Notes: generated by a model not told the origin, from the letters alone. A stretch of 63,476 bases of DNA from Atopobium sp. (GCA_015258785.1 JABZHP010000004.1:1-63476); one strand, 5' to 3'; shown: positions 1 to 6,795, counted from the first letter of the stretch. Translations and numbers: made by a program.

Positions 1-75
1 GTATCCGCCAGGCTCAAGCATGGAAAAACCACCGTTAGATGCAACTACCTTGTCAAAGTTACCGAATGCTTTCAT
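1..75 (-). CDS. Partial phage early protein (possible DUF669-like)
   Basis: A reading frame starts at the ATG at 75 on the minus strand and leaves the window after 25 codons. It begins MKAFGNFDKV and reaches LEPGGY. A good ribosome binding site (AAGGAG) lies just upstream, and the start follows the end of the P-loop ATPase gene by 42 bases. The pattern of a short FD-K-V segment followed by an EPGGY-like turn resembles the N-terminus of DUF669 proteins, which often follow such ATPases in phage recombination clusters. This is inference from position and a few residues only. A 26-base repeated box (87-112) lies directly upstream. Confidence 0.55.
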   Translation of the reverse strand, partial: MKAFGNFDKVVASNGGFSMLEPGGY

Positions 76-86
76 GATTTTTCTCC

Positions 87-112
87 TTAGAAAATAGTGA
101 ATTAAATAAATA
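87..112. repeat. 26-base repeated box, copy A
   Basis: This noncoding stretch starts with TTAGAAAATAG and matches 2683-2708 at 25 of 26 positions. Both copies lie directly after the stop codon of a minus-strand gene and directly before the ribosome binding site of the next minus-strand gene (the partial gene ending at 75 here; the LPXTG protein gene at the other copy). It is AT-rich and could be a promoter or a translation-enhancing leader. Confidence 0.6.
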
Positions 113-117
113 GGGAA

Positions 118-735
118 TTAAGCGATTGGCTTCATATCCCAATAACTACGAATAGTGCTGTCGACCTCTTTGAGGTCATTGTCAATTACGAGCTCATCAA
201 ACATTCCCATAGGGGATTTGGCAGGCGTTGAGCCGTCTGTCTGTGTGATGAAGTGGTAGCCCGTGTCATCACGTTCTGTAATGAGCACGATAGGAAACAT
301 GCCCTCAATGCAAAGCTGGTTGTCTAACATCTTGCCAATGGTTTTTGGCTTCAATCTTCCTGCATCGTCATAGTCAGGGTGCATAAAAAAGTAAACGATT
401 GTGTCATCGTTTGTGTTGTTAGCAGCTTCCAAGAGTTGCTCGAAGTCAACTGCCATTGATGTGAACTTGTCATAACCTTTCTCATTCGCCTTAGCAAAGC
501 TTTGAAACGCCATCAAGTAGTTGGCATCATCGACTACATACGCTTTAAGCTTGTTAGCCTTGAGAGACTGCTTCATCTGAGCATAGGTTGGATGGTCAAC
601 TTTGCTCATCTTTCCTCGGAAGGGAAGTGGCTTTCCTGCTACGTTGAAGATGCCAATCTCGCCAGGCTTAAAGTTCCTTAAGCTGGTTGATTTACCTGTG
701 CCAGAATGTCCTAGCACAAGAACTGATACTCCCAT
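118..735 (-). CDS. Phage P-loop ATPase (AAA/RecA-like nucleotide-binding protein)
   Basis: The 205-residue protein opens with a Walker A motif, GHSGTGKST, at residues 9-17, and a likely Walker B strand, KAYVVDDAN, at about residues 63-71. The rest is alpha/beta with no signal peptide or membrane segment. This size and motif layout match phage nucleotide-binding ATPases that sit with single-strand annealing or DUF669 proteins in early recombination or replication clusters. The gene lies last but one in the visible leftward operon, 20 bases after the unknown gene ending at 756. The role in DNA metabolism is inferred from family and position; the substrate cannot be told. Confidence 0.75.
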   Translation of the reverse strand: MGVSVLVLGHSGTGKSTSLRNFKPGEIGIFNVAGKPLPFRGKMSKVDHPTYAQMKQSLKANKLKAYVVDDANYLMAFQSFAKANEKGYDKFTSMAVDFEQLLEAANNTNDDTIVYFFMHPDYDDAGRLKPKTIGKMLDNQLCIEGMFPIVLITERDDTGYHFITQTDGSTPAKSPMGMFDELVIDNDLKEVDSTIRSYWDMKPIA

Positions 736-755
736 GATCTACTCCTTTCTGTTGT

Positions 756-1112
756 CTAAAACTTGTATTCTTTCTCCGGGTGTCCTGCTTCGTGGTATTT
801 GCCGTGAAGTCCATTGGCTCTGACGCACTCCATAAACGCTGGCATACGTGACTCATAGACGCAGACATATTCGTGGTAAAACTCAACGTATTCTGTGCCA
901 GGAGCCGTTGTGTGCTTCATGGTTGGCTTGCGCTGATAGAAGTCCCATGCGGTCGAGTGGACCGCATGGAATTGAGCAGGTGTGTACGTATAGAGCCCAA
1001 AGCAGACCGAGTCAAAGTCAATGCGCCAGATTCTGAGCAACCGCACATCTTCTGCGTTGGGCTCAACGTACTCAGTTGGCTCTAGCTGCGTCATCTTGCT
1101 CAGCTGCTTCAT
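756..1112 (-). CDS. Hypothetical phage protein, 118 aa
   Basis: I do not recognise a family. The protein is soluble, rich in aromatic residues and His, and has no signal peptide or membrane segment. It overlaps the end of the zinc-ribbon gene by 41 bases in another frame, as is usual in this compact operon. No strong ribosome binding site precedes the first ATG at 1112; a second ATG (MTQLEP) at 1094 is equally possible, so the start is uncertain. The gene is followed 20 bases later by the P-loop ATPase, and is probably translated from the same early transcript. Confidence 0.6.
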   Translation of the reverse strand: MKQLSKMTQLEPTEYVEPNAEDVRLLRIWRIDFDSVCFGLYTYTPAQFHAVHSTAWDFYQRKPTMKHTTAPGTEYVEFYHEYVCVYESRMPAFMECVRANGLHGKYHEAGHPEKEYKF

Positions 1113-1266
1113 CTAACATAAAGCCAATGTTTGCGAGCTCACGCTTTGGGTAGTAGCGGGAAGTATGGTTGCAGTAAGGACACCTAAGACGCCAGCCATG
1201 CTCATCGTGCTCAAGTTCAAAGGCTGTGTCTCCCCAACCTTCATTGAGACATTTAGGACAACCCAT
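1072..1266 (-). CDS. Small zinc-ribbon protein
   Basis: The 64-residue protein has CPKC near residue 3 and CPYC near residue 30, the two knuckles of a small zinc ribbon. The start at 1266 is chosen because AGGAGG at 1271-1276 lies in front of it and its ATG overlaps the stop of the SAP-like gene (TAATG), which suggests translational coupling. A longer frame from 1305 would place that ribosome binding site inside the gene. Such small ribbons are frequent in phage early regions, where they bind nucleic acid or protein; the actual role is unknown. Confidence 0.7.
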   Translation of the reverse strand: MGCPKCLNEGWGDTAFELEHDEHGWRLRCPYCNHTSRYYPKRELANIGFMLDEAAEQDDAARAN

Positions 1267-1442
1267 TAGTACCTCCTCATGTAACAGCCTTTGAAGCGTC
1301 TCCATTCAAGAATCAAGCCAATCGCATTAGCCTTTCTTGAACCGTCGTATCCAAGAGTGATACCCTCGTCCTTAGCTACCGCCTTGATCTCTTTCATAGT
1401 CATCTGTTCGAGACGCTCTCTATCTTCTGCTTCTGTTGTCAT
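1266..1442 (-). CDS. Small SAP/HeH-like helical protein, 58 aa
   Basis: This short gene lies between the adhesin and the zinc-ribbon gene and overlaps both at the stop/start junction (TAATG on each side). The protein has a segment MTMKEIKAVAKDEGI followed by a glycine and basic residues, which resembles the helix-extension-helix of SAP-type or Rho N-terminal domains that bind nucleic acid. The end of the gene also carries the ribosome binding site for the zinc-ribbon gene. The likeness is weak and based on pattern only. The tight overlaps make it a convincing gene even though it is short. Confidence 0.65.
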   Translation of the reverse strand: MTTEAEDRERLEQMTMKEIKAVAKDEGITLGYDGSRKANAIGLILEWRRFKGCYMRRY

Positions 1443-2659
1443 TAGTCCCTCTTTCTTGCAAACATGCTTGTGAGGATGAATGTGAGCGCAACTGTTCCAA
1501 CTCCAGCTGCAACCGCAATGACTGCATCATCACCCGTTGCGGGGAGAGCTGCTTTCTTAGCCTTCTTTACCTTCTTGGCAGGTTTAGCTGGCTCTGGCTC
1601 TGGCTTAGGCTCTGGCTCGTTATCTTGTGGAGTAGGCTGTAGCTGTGGTCCTGGATTAGGCTCTGGAGTAGGTGCTGGCTCTGGAGTAGGTGGAGTCTCT
1701 GGCTCAGTTGGCTGTGGGCGATTGTCACCGTTGCCATTACCGCCAGAATCTGCTGCAACGTAAGTCCAGACGCTCGATGCTTGCTTCTCAGCTGAGTACA
1801 GCGTGATGGAGTTCTTAATGCGTGGATTCTTTGTTGTGCGGTAGATAAGGAAGTACTGCTCGCCATTTGCCATTGCGTTGTGTAGGTTGAGTGTAAAGGT
1901 AGAGCCATTGATGGTTGGCTCATCAATCTGAACTGGATTCCAGCCATAAGAGTCATCGATTGCGCCATACTCGTCCATGTGGACGCGGTAAAGCTTAAAA
2001 GAGCCAGGAACATAAGAGCCAGCTTCAATACTGTCTTCCAAGATGACATTGGTAAGGTTCATCTTGTCGACGTTAAGACGCACCTTCCACTCAATAGTGT
2101 CAGCGTCTGTGTCAGCTACACCCCACTTGGCAATGACTTCTCCTGTGAGCACGTTAGGACGCTCTGTGTGAACGGTGAAGCTTGCAACTTGACCAGTTGA
2201 GGTCTGAACAATTCTCAACTCCTCATGATCTAGTCCGTTATCCTCGCCAATCCATGTTGCAAGCCAGATAGAACCCTTGACGTTGTCTTTACCCTCAACG
2301 TAGTTTGTGAAGGTTACATGACACGTCTGAGTGAGTGGGTTAATTTCTGCGACTGCGCAGACTTCTCCGTCTGGCGTGTAAAGGTTGAAGCTTGTTGCTG
2401 CGTCATCTGGGAAGCGCAGAAAAGTTGGGAGTTCAATATCGAATGAATCGCCGTTATGCAATTCTTGTCCTGTGGCATCCCAGTTGATGTTCATGTAGAA
2501 CTGCGAATGCAAGCCAACTGAGTTGACTGGTTGCTTCTCTAGGTTGGTTACTTGGAAGCTTGTGAGCTGGACTGGTACCGTCTGTGCCTGTGCGAGAGCT
2601 GGCACAAAGACCAGCACTGCAAGTGCGCAAACAGCCAGCCAGTGAAGAAGTTTCTTCAT
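1442..2659 (-). CDS. LPXTG cell-wall anchored adhesin-like protein carried by the phage
   Basis: The 405-residue protein has a signal peptide (residues 1-25, ending ALAQA), an immunoglobulin-like adhesin region (about 28-165), a second beta-rich region resembling collagen-binding or Cna-type domains (about 170-300), a Pro/Glu-rich stalk (about 305-360), a lysine-rich stretch, then LPATG, a hydrophobic segment and the positive tail FARKRD. This is the full layout of a sortase substrate exposed on the cell wall. It lies in the leftward early operon between a nuclease and two DNA-binding-like genes, and its stop overlaps the next start. A surface protein here is unusual and suggests a lysogenic-conversion cargo gene. 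A repeated box (2683-2708) lies upstream and may give it its own expression signal. Confidence 0.85.
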   Translation of the reverse strand: MKKLLHWLAVCALAVLVFVPALAQAQTVPVQLTSFQVTNLEKQPVNSVGLHSQFYMNINWDATGQELHNGDSFDIELPTFLRFPDDAATSFNLYTPDGEVCAVAEINPLTQTCHVTFTNYVEGKDNVKGSIWLATWIGEDNGLDHEELRIVQTSTGQVASFTVHTERPNVLTGEVIAKWGVADTDADTIEWKVRLNVDKMNLTNVILEDSIEAGSYVPGSFKLYRVHMDEYGAIDDSYGWNPVQIDEPTINGSTFTLNLHNAMANGEQYFLIYRTTKNPRIKNSITLYSAEKQASSVWTYVAADSGGNGNGDNRPQPTEPETPPTPEPAPTPEPNPGPQLQPTPQDNEPEPKPEPEPAKPAKKVKKAKKAALPATGDDAVIAVAAGVGTVALTFILTSMFARKRD

Positions 2660-2682
2660 GGTAAAAGCCTTTCTATTTGGTT

Positions 2683-2708
2683 TTAGAAAATAGGGAATTA
2701 AATAAATA
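2683..2708. repeat. 26-base repeated box, copy B
   Basis: Second copy of the box at 87-112, with one mismatch. It lies between the stop of the nuclease gene (2714) and the start of the LPXTG protein gene (2659). Read on the minus strand it is an AT-rich leader ending in CTATTTTCTAA just before the region of the ribosome binding site (AAAGG). Confidence 0.6.
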
Positions 2709-2713
2709 CTGAT

Positions 2714-3076
2714 TTATTGCAGTAAATCGTGACTTCCTGCGATGAACGCCGCGAGCGTTTCAAGTGTCATTGTGACGTAAGTATCTCCGAACGCTTTCTC
2801 GCCAACGCCTTTGCGCTTATGAACTACTAAGCCAAACTCTGCGTCTGCGTTTCCGCGCTCCACCTCAGCTTCTTTAAGCCACTTAGGAAGCTCCATGCGC
2901 GTACAGTTCTTGCACTCCACAACAACGGGGAGTCCACGGAAGAACACTCCCGCAATGTCTCCGCGATCATGTATGCCTGCTGTGGTTCTGCGCTCAATTC
3001 CAGCTCCTAGACGTGCTGCGAGATACTCTGCGACTTGACGCTCAAACGCTGTGCCTTTCTGCTTCTGTTTGCTCAT
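2714..3076 (-). CDS. PD-(D/E)XK nuclease, Holliday-junction-resolvase-like
   Basis: The 120-residue protein shows the restriction-endonuclease-like core: GTAFERQVAEYL near residue 8, GDIAGV near residue 38 with the metal-binding Asp, and VVVECKN near residue 51 with the E-x-K pair. Size and motif spacing fit small phage resolvase-like or RecB-like nucleases that cut branched DNA. No other domain is present. It overlaps the start of the gene ending at 3073 by four bases, so the two are cotranslated. A role in phage recombination or replication is likely; substrate specificity cannot be read from sequence. Confidence 0.75.
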   Translation of the reverse strand: MSKQKQKGTAFERQVAEYLAARLGAGIERRTTAGIHDRGDIAGVFFRGLPVVVECKNCTRMELPKWLKEAEVERGNADAEFGLVVHKRKGVGEKAFGDTYVTMTLETLAAFIAGSHDLLQ

Positions 3077-3513
3077 AGCAACCTCGAAAGAGCAATATCA
3101 AGAGTGTTCCATGAGCACTGAACAAGCCTGTAGTTGATCAAGTCAATAATGTTCATTCCACAGGCAAGTGCAACATCATGTTCAAGCCTTGCTCCTTTTG
3201 ATGTATGCCATCCTGGCAACATCACGATCGTGTCATACTCAACAAGTGCAGCAACACAACGCTTCATTGCTTCTTCATAGCCAAGGCTATCTGGAATCTG
3301 AGAAGCTGGGTTAAAGATACGTAAAGTGTCACACAGTTTGGCAAATTCTTCAGCAAACGAAAACAAGCCTTTATAGTTCTTTTTACCTGTAATTGGTCCG
3401 GACAAATAGACTTTTTTGCCTTCGATTAAGTCGCTGAGGTCTTCGCCGTCGGTTAAGTATGCAACCTGTGCAAGCTTCTTAACAGCTTCAACTGCTTTGT
3501 CTTGGTTATTCAT
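3073..3513 (-). CDS. DUF4406 / nucleoside-deoxyribosyltransferase-like protein
   Basis: The core contains VYLSGPITG at about residue 31 and LPGWHTSKGARLEHDVA at about residue 101, the two hallmark segments of DUF4406 proteins, which share a fold with nucleoside 2-deoxyribosyltransferases. The start at the ATG at 3513 is preferred over an upstream TTG at 3528. Phages often carry such proteins; a role in nucleotide or base handling is a family-based guess. The gene overlaps its neighbours on both sides by a few bases, as expected for a compact early operon. Confidence 0.7.
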   Translation of the reverse strand: MNNQDKAVEAVKKLAQVAYLTDGEDLSDLIEGKKVYLSGPITGKKNYKGLFSFAEEFAKLCDTLRIFNPASQIPDSLGYEEAMKRCVAALVEYDTIVMLPGWHTSKGARLEHDVALACGMNIIDLINYRLVQCSWNTLDIALSRLL

Positions 3514-3730
3514 GAGATCTCTTCTCAACTAGCCGTTTGTAATACCCGATTGCTGCGTCAAAATCTTTAAGACACTCGTCATACATGCTTGGGCTTGACC
3601 AAACATCTTTTGACTTCATCAGAGCAGCGCATCTGTACTTAGCTTCTAGGGCTTGCAGGTACATTTCATCTACAGTTGGTTTGCGCTCGGTGGTAACGGG
3701 AATGCAATAGTTCCAAGTGTTAGGATTCAT
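3506..3730 (-). CDS. Hypothetical phage protein, 74 aa
   Basis: I do not recognise this small, soluble, charged protein. It starts at MNPNTW; the ATG at 3730 overlaps the last 11 bases of the zinc-binding gene upstream. A longer frame to 3835 would run deep into that gene and is less likely. The C-terminal half is predicted helical. Its 3' end overlaps the DUF4406 gene start by eight bases. It has no motif from which to propose a function. Confidence 0.6.
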   Translation of the reverse strand: MNPNTWNYCIPVTTERKPTVDEMYLQALEAKYRCAALMKSKDVWSSPSMYDECLKDFDAAIGYYKRLVEKRSHE

Positions 3731-4046
3731 CACGCACCACCCTTGCACCGCACATAGGAAAATAAAATGGTTTTGGGTGGCAACAAACTTCTGCCATATA
3801 AAAATGCCAACCGCATTTATCACATCCATACACATGAACTGCTAATGCGTTCAAGGTTGGCTCATGTGTAACTTCTTCATCTATTACGTGACATGTGGGG
3901 TCGATAAGGTCGGCTAGACGGTTGAGCAAGTTAGCGTAATCGTATGTAATGCCGGTACAACTAAGAAGAGCAACGTATACCTCATCAGTGGTGTGTACAG
4001 TGCTGTTTTCACGCAGCTTCTTCGCTACTTCTTGACGGTTAGTCAT
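3720..4046 (-). CDS. Phage protein with C-terminal Cys/His zinc-binding motif
   Basis: The 108-residue protein has an N-terminal helical part (NRQEVAKKLRE, then YANLLNRLADLID) and a C-terminal part with VYGCDKCGWHF and CCHPKPFYFPMCGARV, which together give a zinc ribbon. The N-terminal pattern, a charged helix, a segment on short units and a second LADLID-like helix, is also seen in the gene just upstream (4039-4539), so the two may share an ancestral domain. Several starts are possible (GTG 4055, ATG 4052, ATG 4046); the last has AGGTGA at a fitting distance. Function unknown. Confidence 0.6.
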   Translation of the reverse strand: MTNRQEVAKKLRENSTVHTTDEVYVALLSCTGITYDYANLLNRLADLIDPTCHVIDEEVTHEPTLNALAVHVYGCDKCGWHFYMAEVCCHPKPFYFPMCGARVVRDES

Positions 4047-4539
4047 CGTCATCACCTAGCTTTTCGAGCTGGTTTGCGATGTTGGAAAGCTTACGTTTAA
4101 CCACCATAGGAGTGCCATAATCTGCAGCAACAATATCTGTAAGCTCTTTGACAAGTGATGCGATTGTTACAGGTTTTTTGTGAGTGATGTTGTTCGCAGG
4201 TTCTTTTGTATACACGGGTTCTGCGCCAGCTGCCAAAATAACCTCTGTGCCATTACCGCGCATCATGTACCCAACGACTTTATACTTCACATCATCATCG
4301 ACGTATACCGTATCTCCTACCTTGATAACTTCACCGTCTTTGTCGATGGGTAACTCAATCATGTTTGATGTGTCGCAAAGTCCAAGAATGACGCTACATA
4401 TTATGCAAAGGCTTTTGACATGTGACGTTTCGCTTAGTTTTTCTTCACCTGTGAGAGCCTTAAAGAGTGTTGAGCTGGTAATGTACTCCGTGCTCTTCAA
4501 CCTCTCAGCGATCTCTTCGCGCTCTTGTTTAGTTAGCAT
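4039..4539 (-). CDS. Hypothetical phage protein, 166 aa
   Basis: The protein begins with an acidic/basic helix (LTKQEREEIAERLKS), followed by a segment around MIELPIDKDGEVIKVGDTVY that looks like a small beta-barrel, the kind of module seen in many actinobacterial phage proteins. The C-terminal part is helical and ends in GDDDD. There is no signal peptide. Its ATG overlaps the stop codon of the upstream DUF7666 gene (TAATG), so it is translationally coupled. Function unknown. Confidence 0.6.
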   Translation of the reverse strand: MLTKQEREEIAERLKSTEYITSSTLFKALTGEEKLSETSHVKSLCIICSVILGLCDTSNMIELPIDKDGEVIKVGDTVYVDDDVKYKVVGYMMRGNGTEVILAAGAEPVYTKEPANNITHKKPVTIASLVKELTDIVAADYGTPMVVKRKLSNIANQLEKLGDDDD

Positions 4540-5192
4540 TATTTCTCCGCTCTAATATTTGTGCACTTGTAAAACTTATCTGCGTCAAAATATGGCATTG
4601 AGGTAATCGCTTCTTTACTATCGTCGCTTAAGCTATCCCACCACGCTTGACGGTCTGCTTTCTCGAGATACAAGAACCCGCCGGTAGTCTCATGCTCCGG
4701 ATGTTCCGCCTTTTCGTCATCTGTCATATACTCGCTATATTTCCAGATAAGACAGTCTGACGGTATATTACGGAGCAAGCCATAAGCTCGCGATTGCCGG
4801 AAATCACTAAAAGTGATTTCCGTTTGGTGGTCAAAAAGACGAACTGTAGGTTCGGTTGTATTGCAGTAGCCGGAGTTACGGTTGCCGGAGTTACGGTCGC
4901 CGGAGTTACAGAGACTACTTATTTCATCGGCAGTTAATTCACGCAGAATCTTAAGTTTGCGACCGACACTCTTATTTCCTTGCGTCTGTACTGCACCGGT
5001 GACGTTTACCTCGCAAATTCGACAAGGCTTGTCGTAATAATCGTAGACATCAACACACTTTTTGCAGAAATGATAGCCGTTCTCGCATATCCTAACTTCG
5101 CCTTCGACAGTGTAGGTTTTGCCGACCTCGTACACAGTGTTATCGCCGTGCTTGGTCGTCATGTCTGACAAGAACGCTTTATAGCCTTTCAT
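4539..5192 (-). CDS. DUF7666-like phage protein with Asn-Ser-Gly repeats
   Basis: The first 80 residues (MKGYKAFLSDM, then VYEVGKTYTVEG, then CENGYHFCKKCVDVYDYY) match the pattern of DUF7666 proteins of phages. A short run of NSG units follows (NSGDRNSGNRNSGYCN), typical of the repeat stretch often seen after this domain. The start at 5192 is chosen because GGAG lies eight bases in front and the domain begins there; a longer frame starts at 5216. The gene overlaps the gene upstream by 14 bases. The role is unknown; no catalytic motif is visible. Confidence 0.65.
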   Translation of the reverse strand: MKGYKAFLSDMTTKHGDNTVYEVGKTYTVEGEVRICENGYHFCKKCVDVYDYYDKPCRICEVNVTGAVQTQGNKSVGRKLKILRELTADEISSLCNSGDRNSGNRNSGYCNTTEPTVRLFDHQTEITFSDFRQSRAYGLLRNIPSDCLIWKYSEYMTDDEKAEHPEHETTGGFLYLEKADRQAWWDSLSDDSKEAITSMPYFDADKFYKCTNIRAEK

Positions 5193-5703
5193 TCTCACCA
5201 TCTCCAAGAAGTCCATAGATACGTTGTGGCAGCTGACCTTGATAAGCGTCTGCTACCTTGTCAGCGTCAACTCGAAGTGTGGTGCCAAGCCAAGACTCAG
5301 CAACCTCACGCCTTACCATCTCGCAACCACCGGGCAGCTCGCCGTCTTGCGTTGCACACTCAAGTACCTTATCTGGGTAGAGCGTGATTAGGCGGGTCAA
5401 AGTGTCAATGCCAGAATCACTCGTCATGATCCAGTCAACAAACTCAGCAACACTCTTAACCTGTGGTACAACCTCAACCTTTGGCTTTGAGAGCCTTGCG
5501 GAGACGGTGCCAACCTTCTTGCCGTTCACTTTGAGGTCAAGCTTGGAGACTCCCATTTGCACGTAGAGATTGCGCAGCTCGTCATCAAGCTGTGTGCGCA
5601 GGTTGTCTGCTGCGTGTGCGTCAAGGTGCTCTTTGACCTTCTTCTGTAGAGCGGTTAAAAATGCAACTCGCTCGACTAGTAACTCACGTTCTTCTTTGTT
5701 CAT
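5179..5703 (-). CDS. Hypothetical phage protein, 174 aa
   Basis: The N-terminal third is helical (NKEERELLVERVAFLTALQKK), then there is a strand-rich segment (VNGKKVGTVSARLSKPKVEV) and a helical C-terminal half. This arrangement is common in early phage proteins of unknown function from Gram-positive hosts. The start at MNKEER (5703) is supported by AAAGGA at seven bases; an upstream frame to 5736 overlaps the neighbouring gene. No enzymatic motif is seen. Confidence 0.6.
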   Translation of the reverse strand: MNKEERELLVERVAFLTALQKKVKEHLDAHAADNLRTQLDDELRNLYVQMGVSKLDLKVNGKKVGTVSARLSKPKVEVVPQVKSVAEFVDWIMTSDSGIDTLTRLITLYPDKVLECATQDGELPGGCEMVRREVAESWLGTTLRVDADKVADAYQGQLPQRIYGLLGDGENERL

Positions 5704-5716
5704 AATCAATCCTTTC

Positions 5717-6061
5717 TTAACTGACTGAATCAGCAAGCCATCTGTCCATTTCTTCGCAAGTAATCATGTAGCCACGCTCTTGACCAGCTGGCTTGATAAA
5801 CTTCAAGGCTCCTGCTTTGTGCTCTGCTCTTAACATTGAGCCTGGAATACCAGAGTATTTAGAGGTTTGGGCAATCGTGTAAGCCAGTTGTGGTGGCAGT
5901 CCTGCAAGCACTGCTGCATTAAGTGAGCGAGAACCGTTGACAGTCCCTGTCTTCTCTGCAAGCTCTCTTTGAGCTTCTGCAGAAGCAATCATGAACTTCT
6001 CAAAGAGCTTTGCGAGCACGCTCACGTCTGCGGTAATCTCTTTCTGCTTCGTTGATGTCAT
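5717..6061 (-). CDS. Excisionase/MerR-like helix-turn-helix protein
   Basis: The C-terminal half (about residues 62-110) reads as a winged helix-turn-helix of the excisionase or HTH_17 type: AQTSKYSGIPGSML as the helix-turn-helix, then GALKFIKPAG, and ITCEEMDRWLADS as the final helix. The N-terminal half is a helical segment of unknown role. The start at ATG 6061 follows a GGAGG site. In a phage early operon such a protein may bend DNA for excision or act as a regulator. It overlaps the small membrane protein gene by 62 bases. Confidence 0.6.
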   Translation of the reverse strand: MTSTKQKEITADVSVLAKLFEKFMIASAEAQRELAEKTGTVNGSRSLNAAVLAGLPPQLAYTIAQTSKYSGIPGSMLRAEHKAGALKFIKPAGQERGYMITCEEMDRWLADSVS

Positions 6062-6227
6062 CAATCCACCTCCAGACGGGGATAGAGATTGCTATGTATG
6101 GGAGAAGTCCTGGAATGCCACAAGCTGCAAACGTGGTGTAAATAAGAGCAAATAAGATGCCTGTCATTACTGAGCAGATGTAAGCTCCAACGGCAATCTT
6201 TTTGAATTGAAGCGGTATACTCTTCAT
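6000..6227 (-). CDS. Small phage membrane protein, 75 aa
   Basis: The protein has two hydrophobic stretches (about residues 10-30 and 36-52), separated by a short loop, and a strongly charged C-terminal tail (EAERDYRRRERARKAL) that should stay in the cytoplasm. A perfect GGAGGTGA site precedes the ATG at 6227. It is the first gene after the long leader region 6282-6537 of the early operon. Function is unknown; small membrane proteins at this place may affect superinfection or host physiology, which is only a guess. Confidence 0.6.
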   Translation of the reverse strand: MKSIPLQFKKIAVGAYICSVMTGILFALIYTTFAACGIPGLLPYIAISIPVWRWIDDINEAERDYRRRERARKAL

Positions 6228-6251
6228 ATGTTCACCTCCACGGAGAACAGA

Positions 6252-6290
6252 GCCCTTACGCTATGCGACAGCGTGAGGGCAAACTTTTTT
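6252..6290 (+). terminator. Hairpin with T-run on the plus strand
   Basis: An 11-base-pair stem (GCCCTTACGCT at 6252-6262 with AGCGTGAGGGC at 6270-6280, one G-T pair) is followed, after AAAC, by six T. No plus-strand gene lies upstream, so it would stop antisense transcription of the early operon, or act as a leader hairpin in the minus-strand transcript just before the gene starting at 6227. Confidence 0.4.
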
Positions 6291-6537
6291 AGATTGGGTT
6301 TTGCATAGCAATAAAGCGTCTATGCACGCTCTTCACGCTTTAGCGTGGCGGACTGTAAGGTCCTACATGGTTATCACTACGACCATGCAACGTTACTGGC
6401 TACCATTAGCCATTCACTTTATTGCGACAGGTACTCACCAACTCAAGAAGCTGAGCAAGTGTTGTTGTTTTCCCTGTAACGTTTTACGTCTATTCGGTTT
6501 GCAAGGTACGTGGGTAGTTAGTAATGGAAATGTTTGT
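6282..6537. other. Noncoding leader region between cro and the early operon
   Basis: No convincing gene is present. The stretch holds a perfect palindrome (CACGCTTTAGCGTG at 6334-6347) and further ACGCT/AGCGT units at 6258-6274 and 6325-6330. These repeats could be operators or part of a phage origin. The plus-strand frame 6301-6558 lacks a ribosome binding site and looks spurious. Confidence 0.4.
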
Positions 6538-6735
6538 TTAACTAACCTTTTGAGCTAAAAAAATATCGCTAATATCACAGTTCAAAAAATGGCACACAGC
6601 TTTTGCTTGTGCGAGACTCATTTCCTCTTGGTTTTCCTCATATCGTGCATAAGTTTGACGAGTTACACCCAGTGCTTTAGCGATTGCGTTCTGTTTAACG
6701 CCTTTCTTGATGCGATATTCTTTTAGGGTATTCAT
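6538..6735 (-). CDS. Cro-like helix-turn-helix repressor
   Basis: The 65-residue protein is a single XRE-type helix-turn-helix domain: KEYRIKKGVKQNAIAKAL, then GVTRQTYARYEEN as the recognition helix, ending with DISDIFLA. This is the size of phage Cro proteins. The start at 6735 follows GAGGAGGT; a longer frame to 6795 crosses the promoter. It is transcribed leftwards, away from the CI-like gene, from a promoter at 6767-6795 that overlaps the CI promoter. It probably shuts off the repressor gene and opens lytic growth, as known for lambdoid-type switches. Confidence 0.8.
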   Translation of the reverse strand: MNTLKEYRIKKGVKQNAIAKALGVTRQTYARYEENQEEMSLAQAKAVCHFLNCDISDIFLAQKVS

Positions 6736-6766
6736 TTGACCTCCTCTCTGTTCGTTTGCAAAACAT

Positions 6767-6795
6767 ATGTTAAATAGACAAACCTTGTTTGTCAA
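6767..6795 (-). promoter_or_regulatory. Promoter of cro/early operon
   Basis: On the minus strand TTGACA (6790-6795) and TAACAT (6767-6772) stand 17 bases apart. The palindrome at 6777-6793 fills the spacer and touches the -35 box. Confidence 0.65.
6777..6793. promoter_or_regulatory. Perfect palindrome, likely CI/Cro operator
   Basis: GACAAAC-CTT-GTTTGTC is a perfect 7+3+7 inverted repeat. It lies between the two divergent promoters and overlaps both -35 boxes, so one bound dimer could block both. A second palindrome, AACATATGTT, lies at 6762-6771 over the cro -10 box. Confidence 0.65.

Noticed and set aside
6354..6365. The 12-base word TGTAAGGTCCTA shared between the phage leader and the ATPase leader (52248-52259)
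   Set aside because: In 63 kb many 12-base words are expected to occur twice by chance, and the surroundings do not match.
6301..6558. An 85-codon plus-strand frame in the phage leader region
   Set aside because: No ribosome binding site, odd composition, and it covers repeat-rich regulatory DNA.
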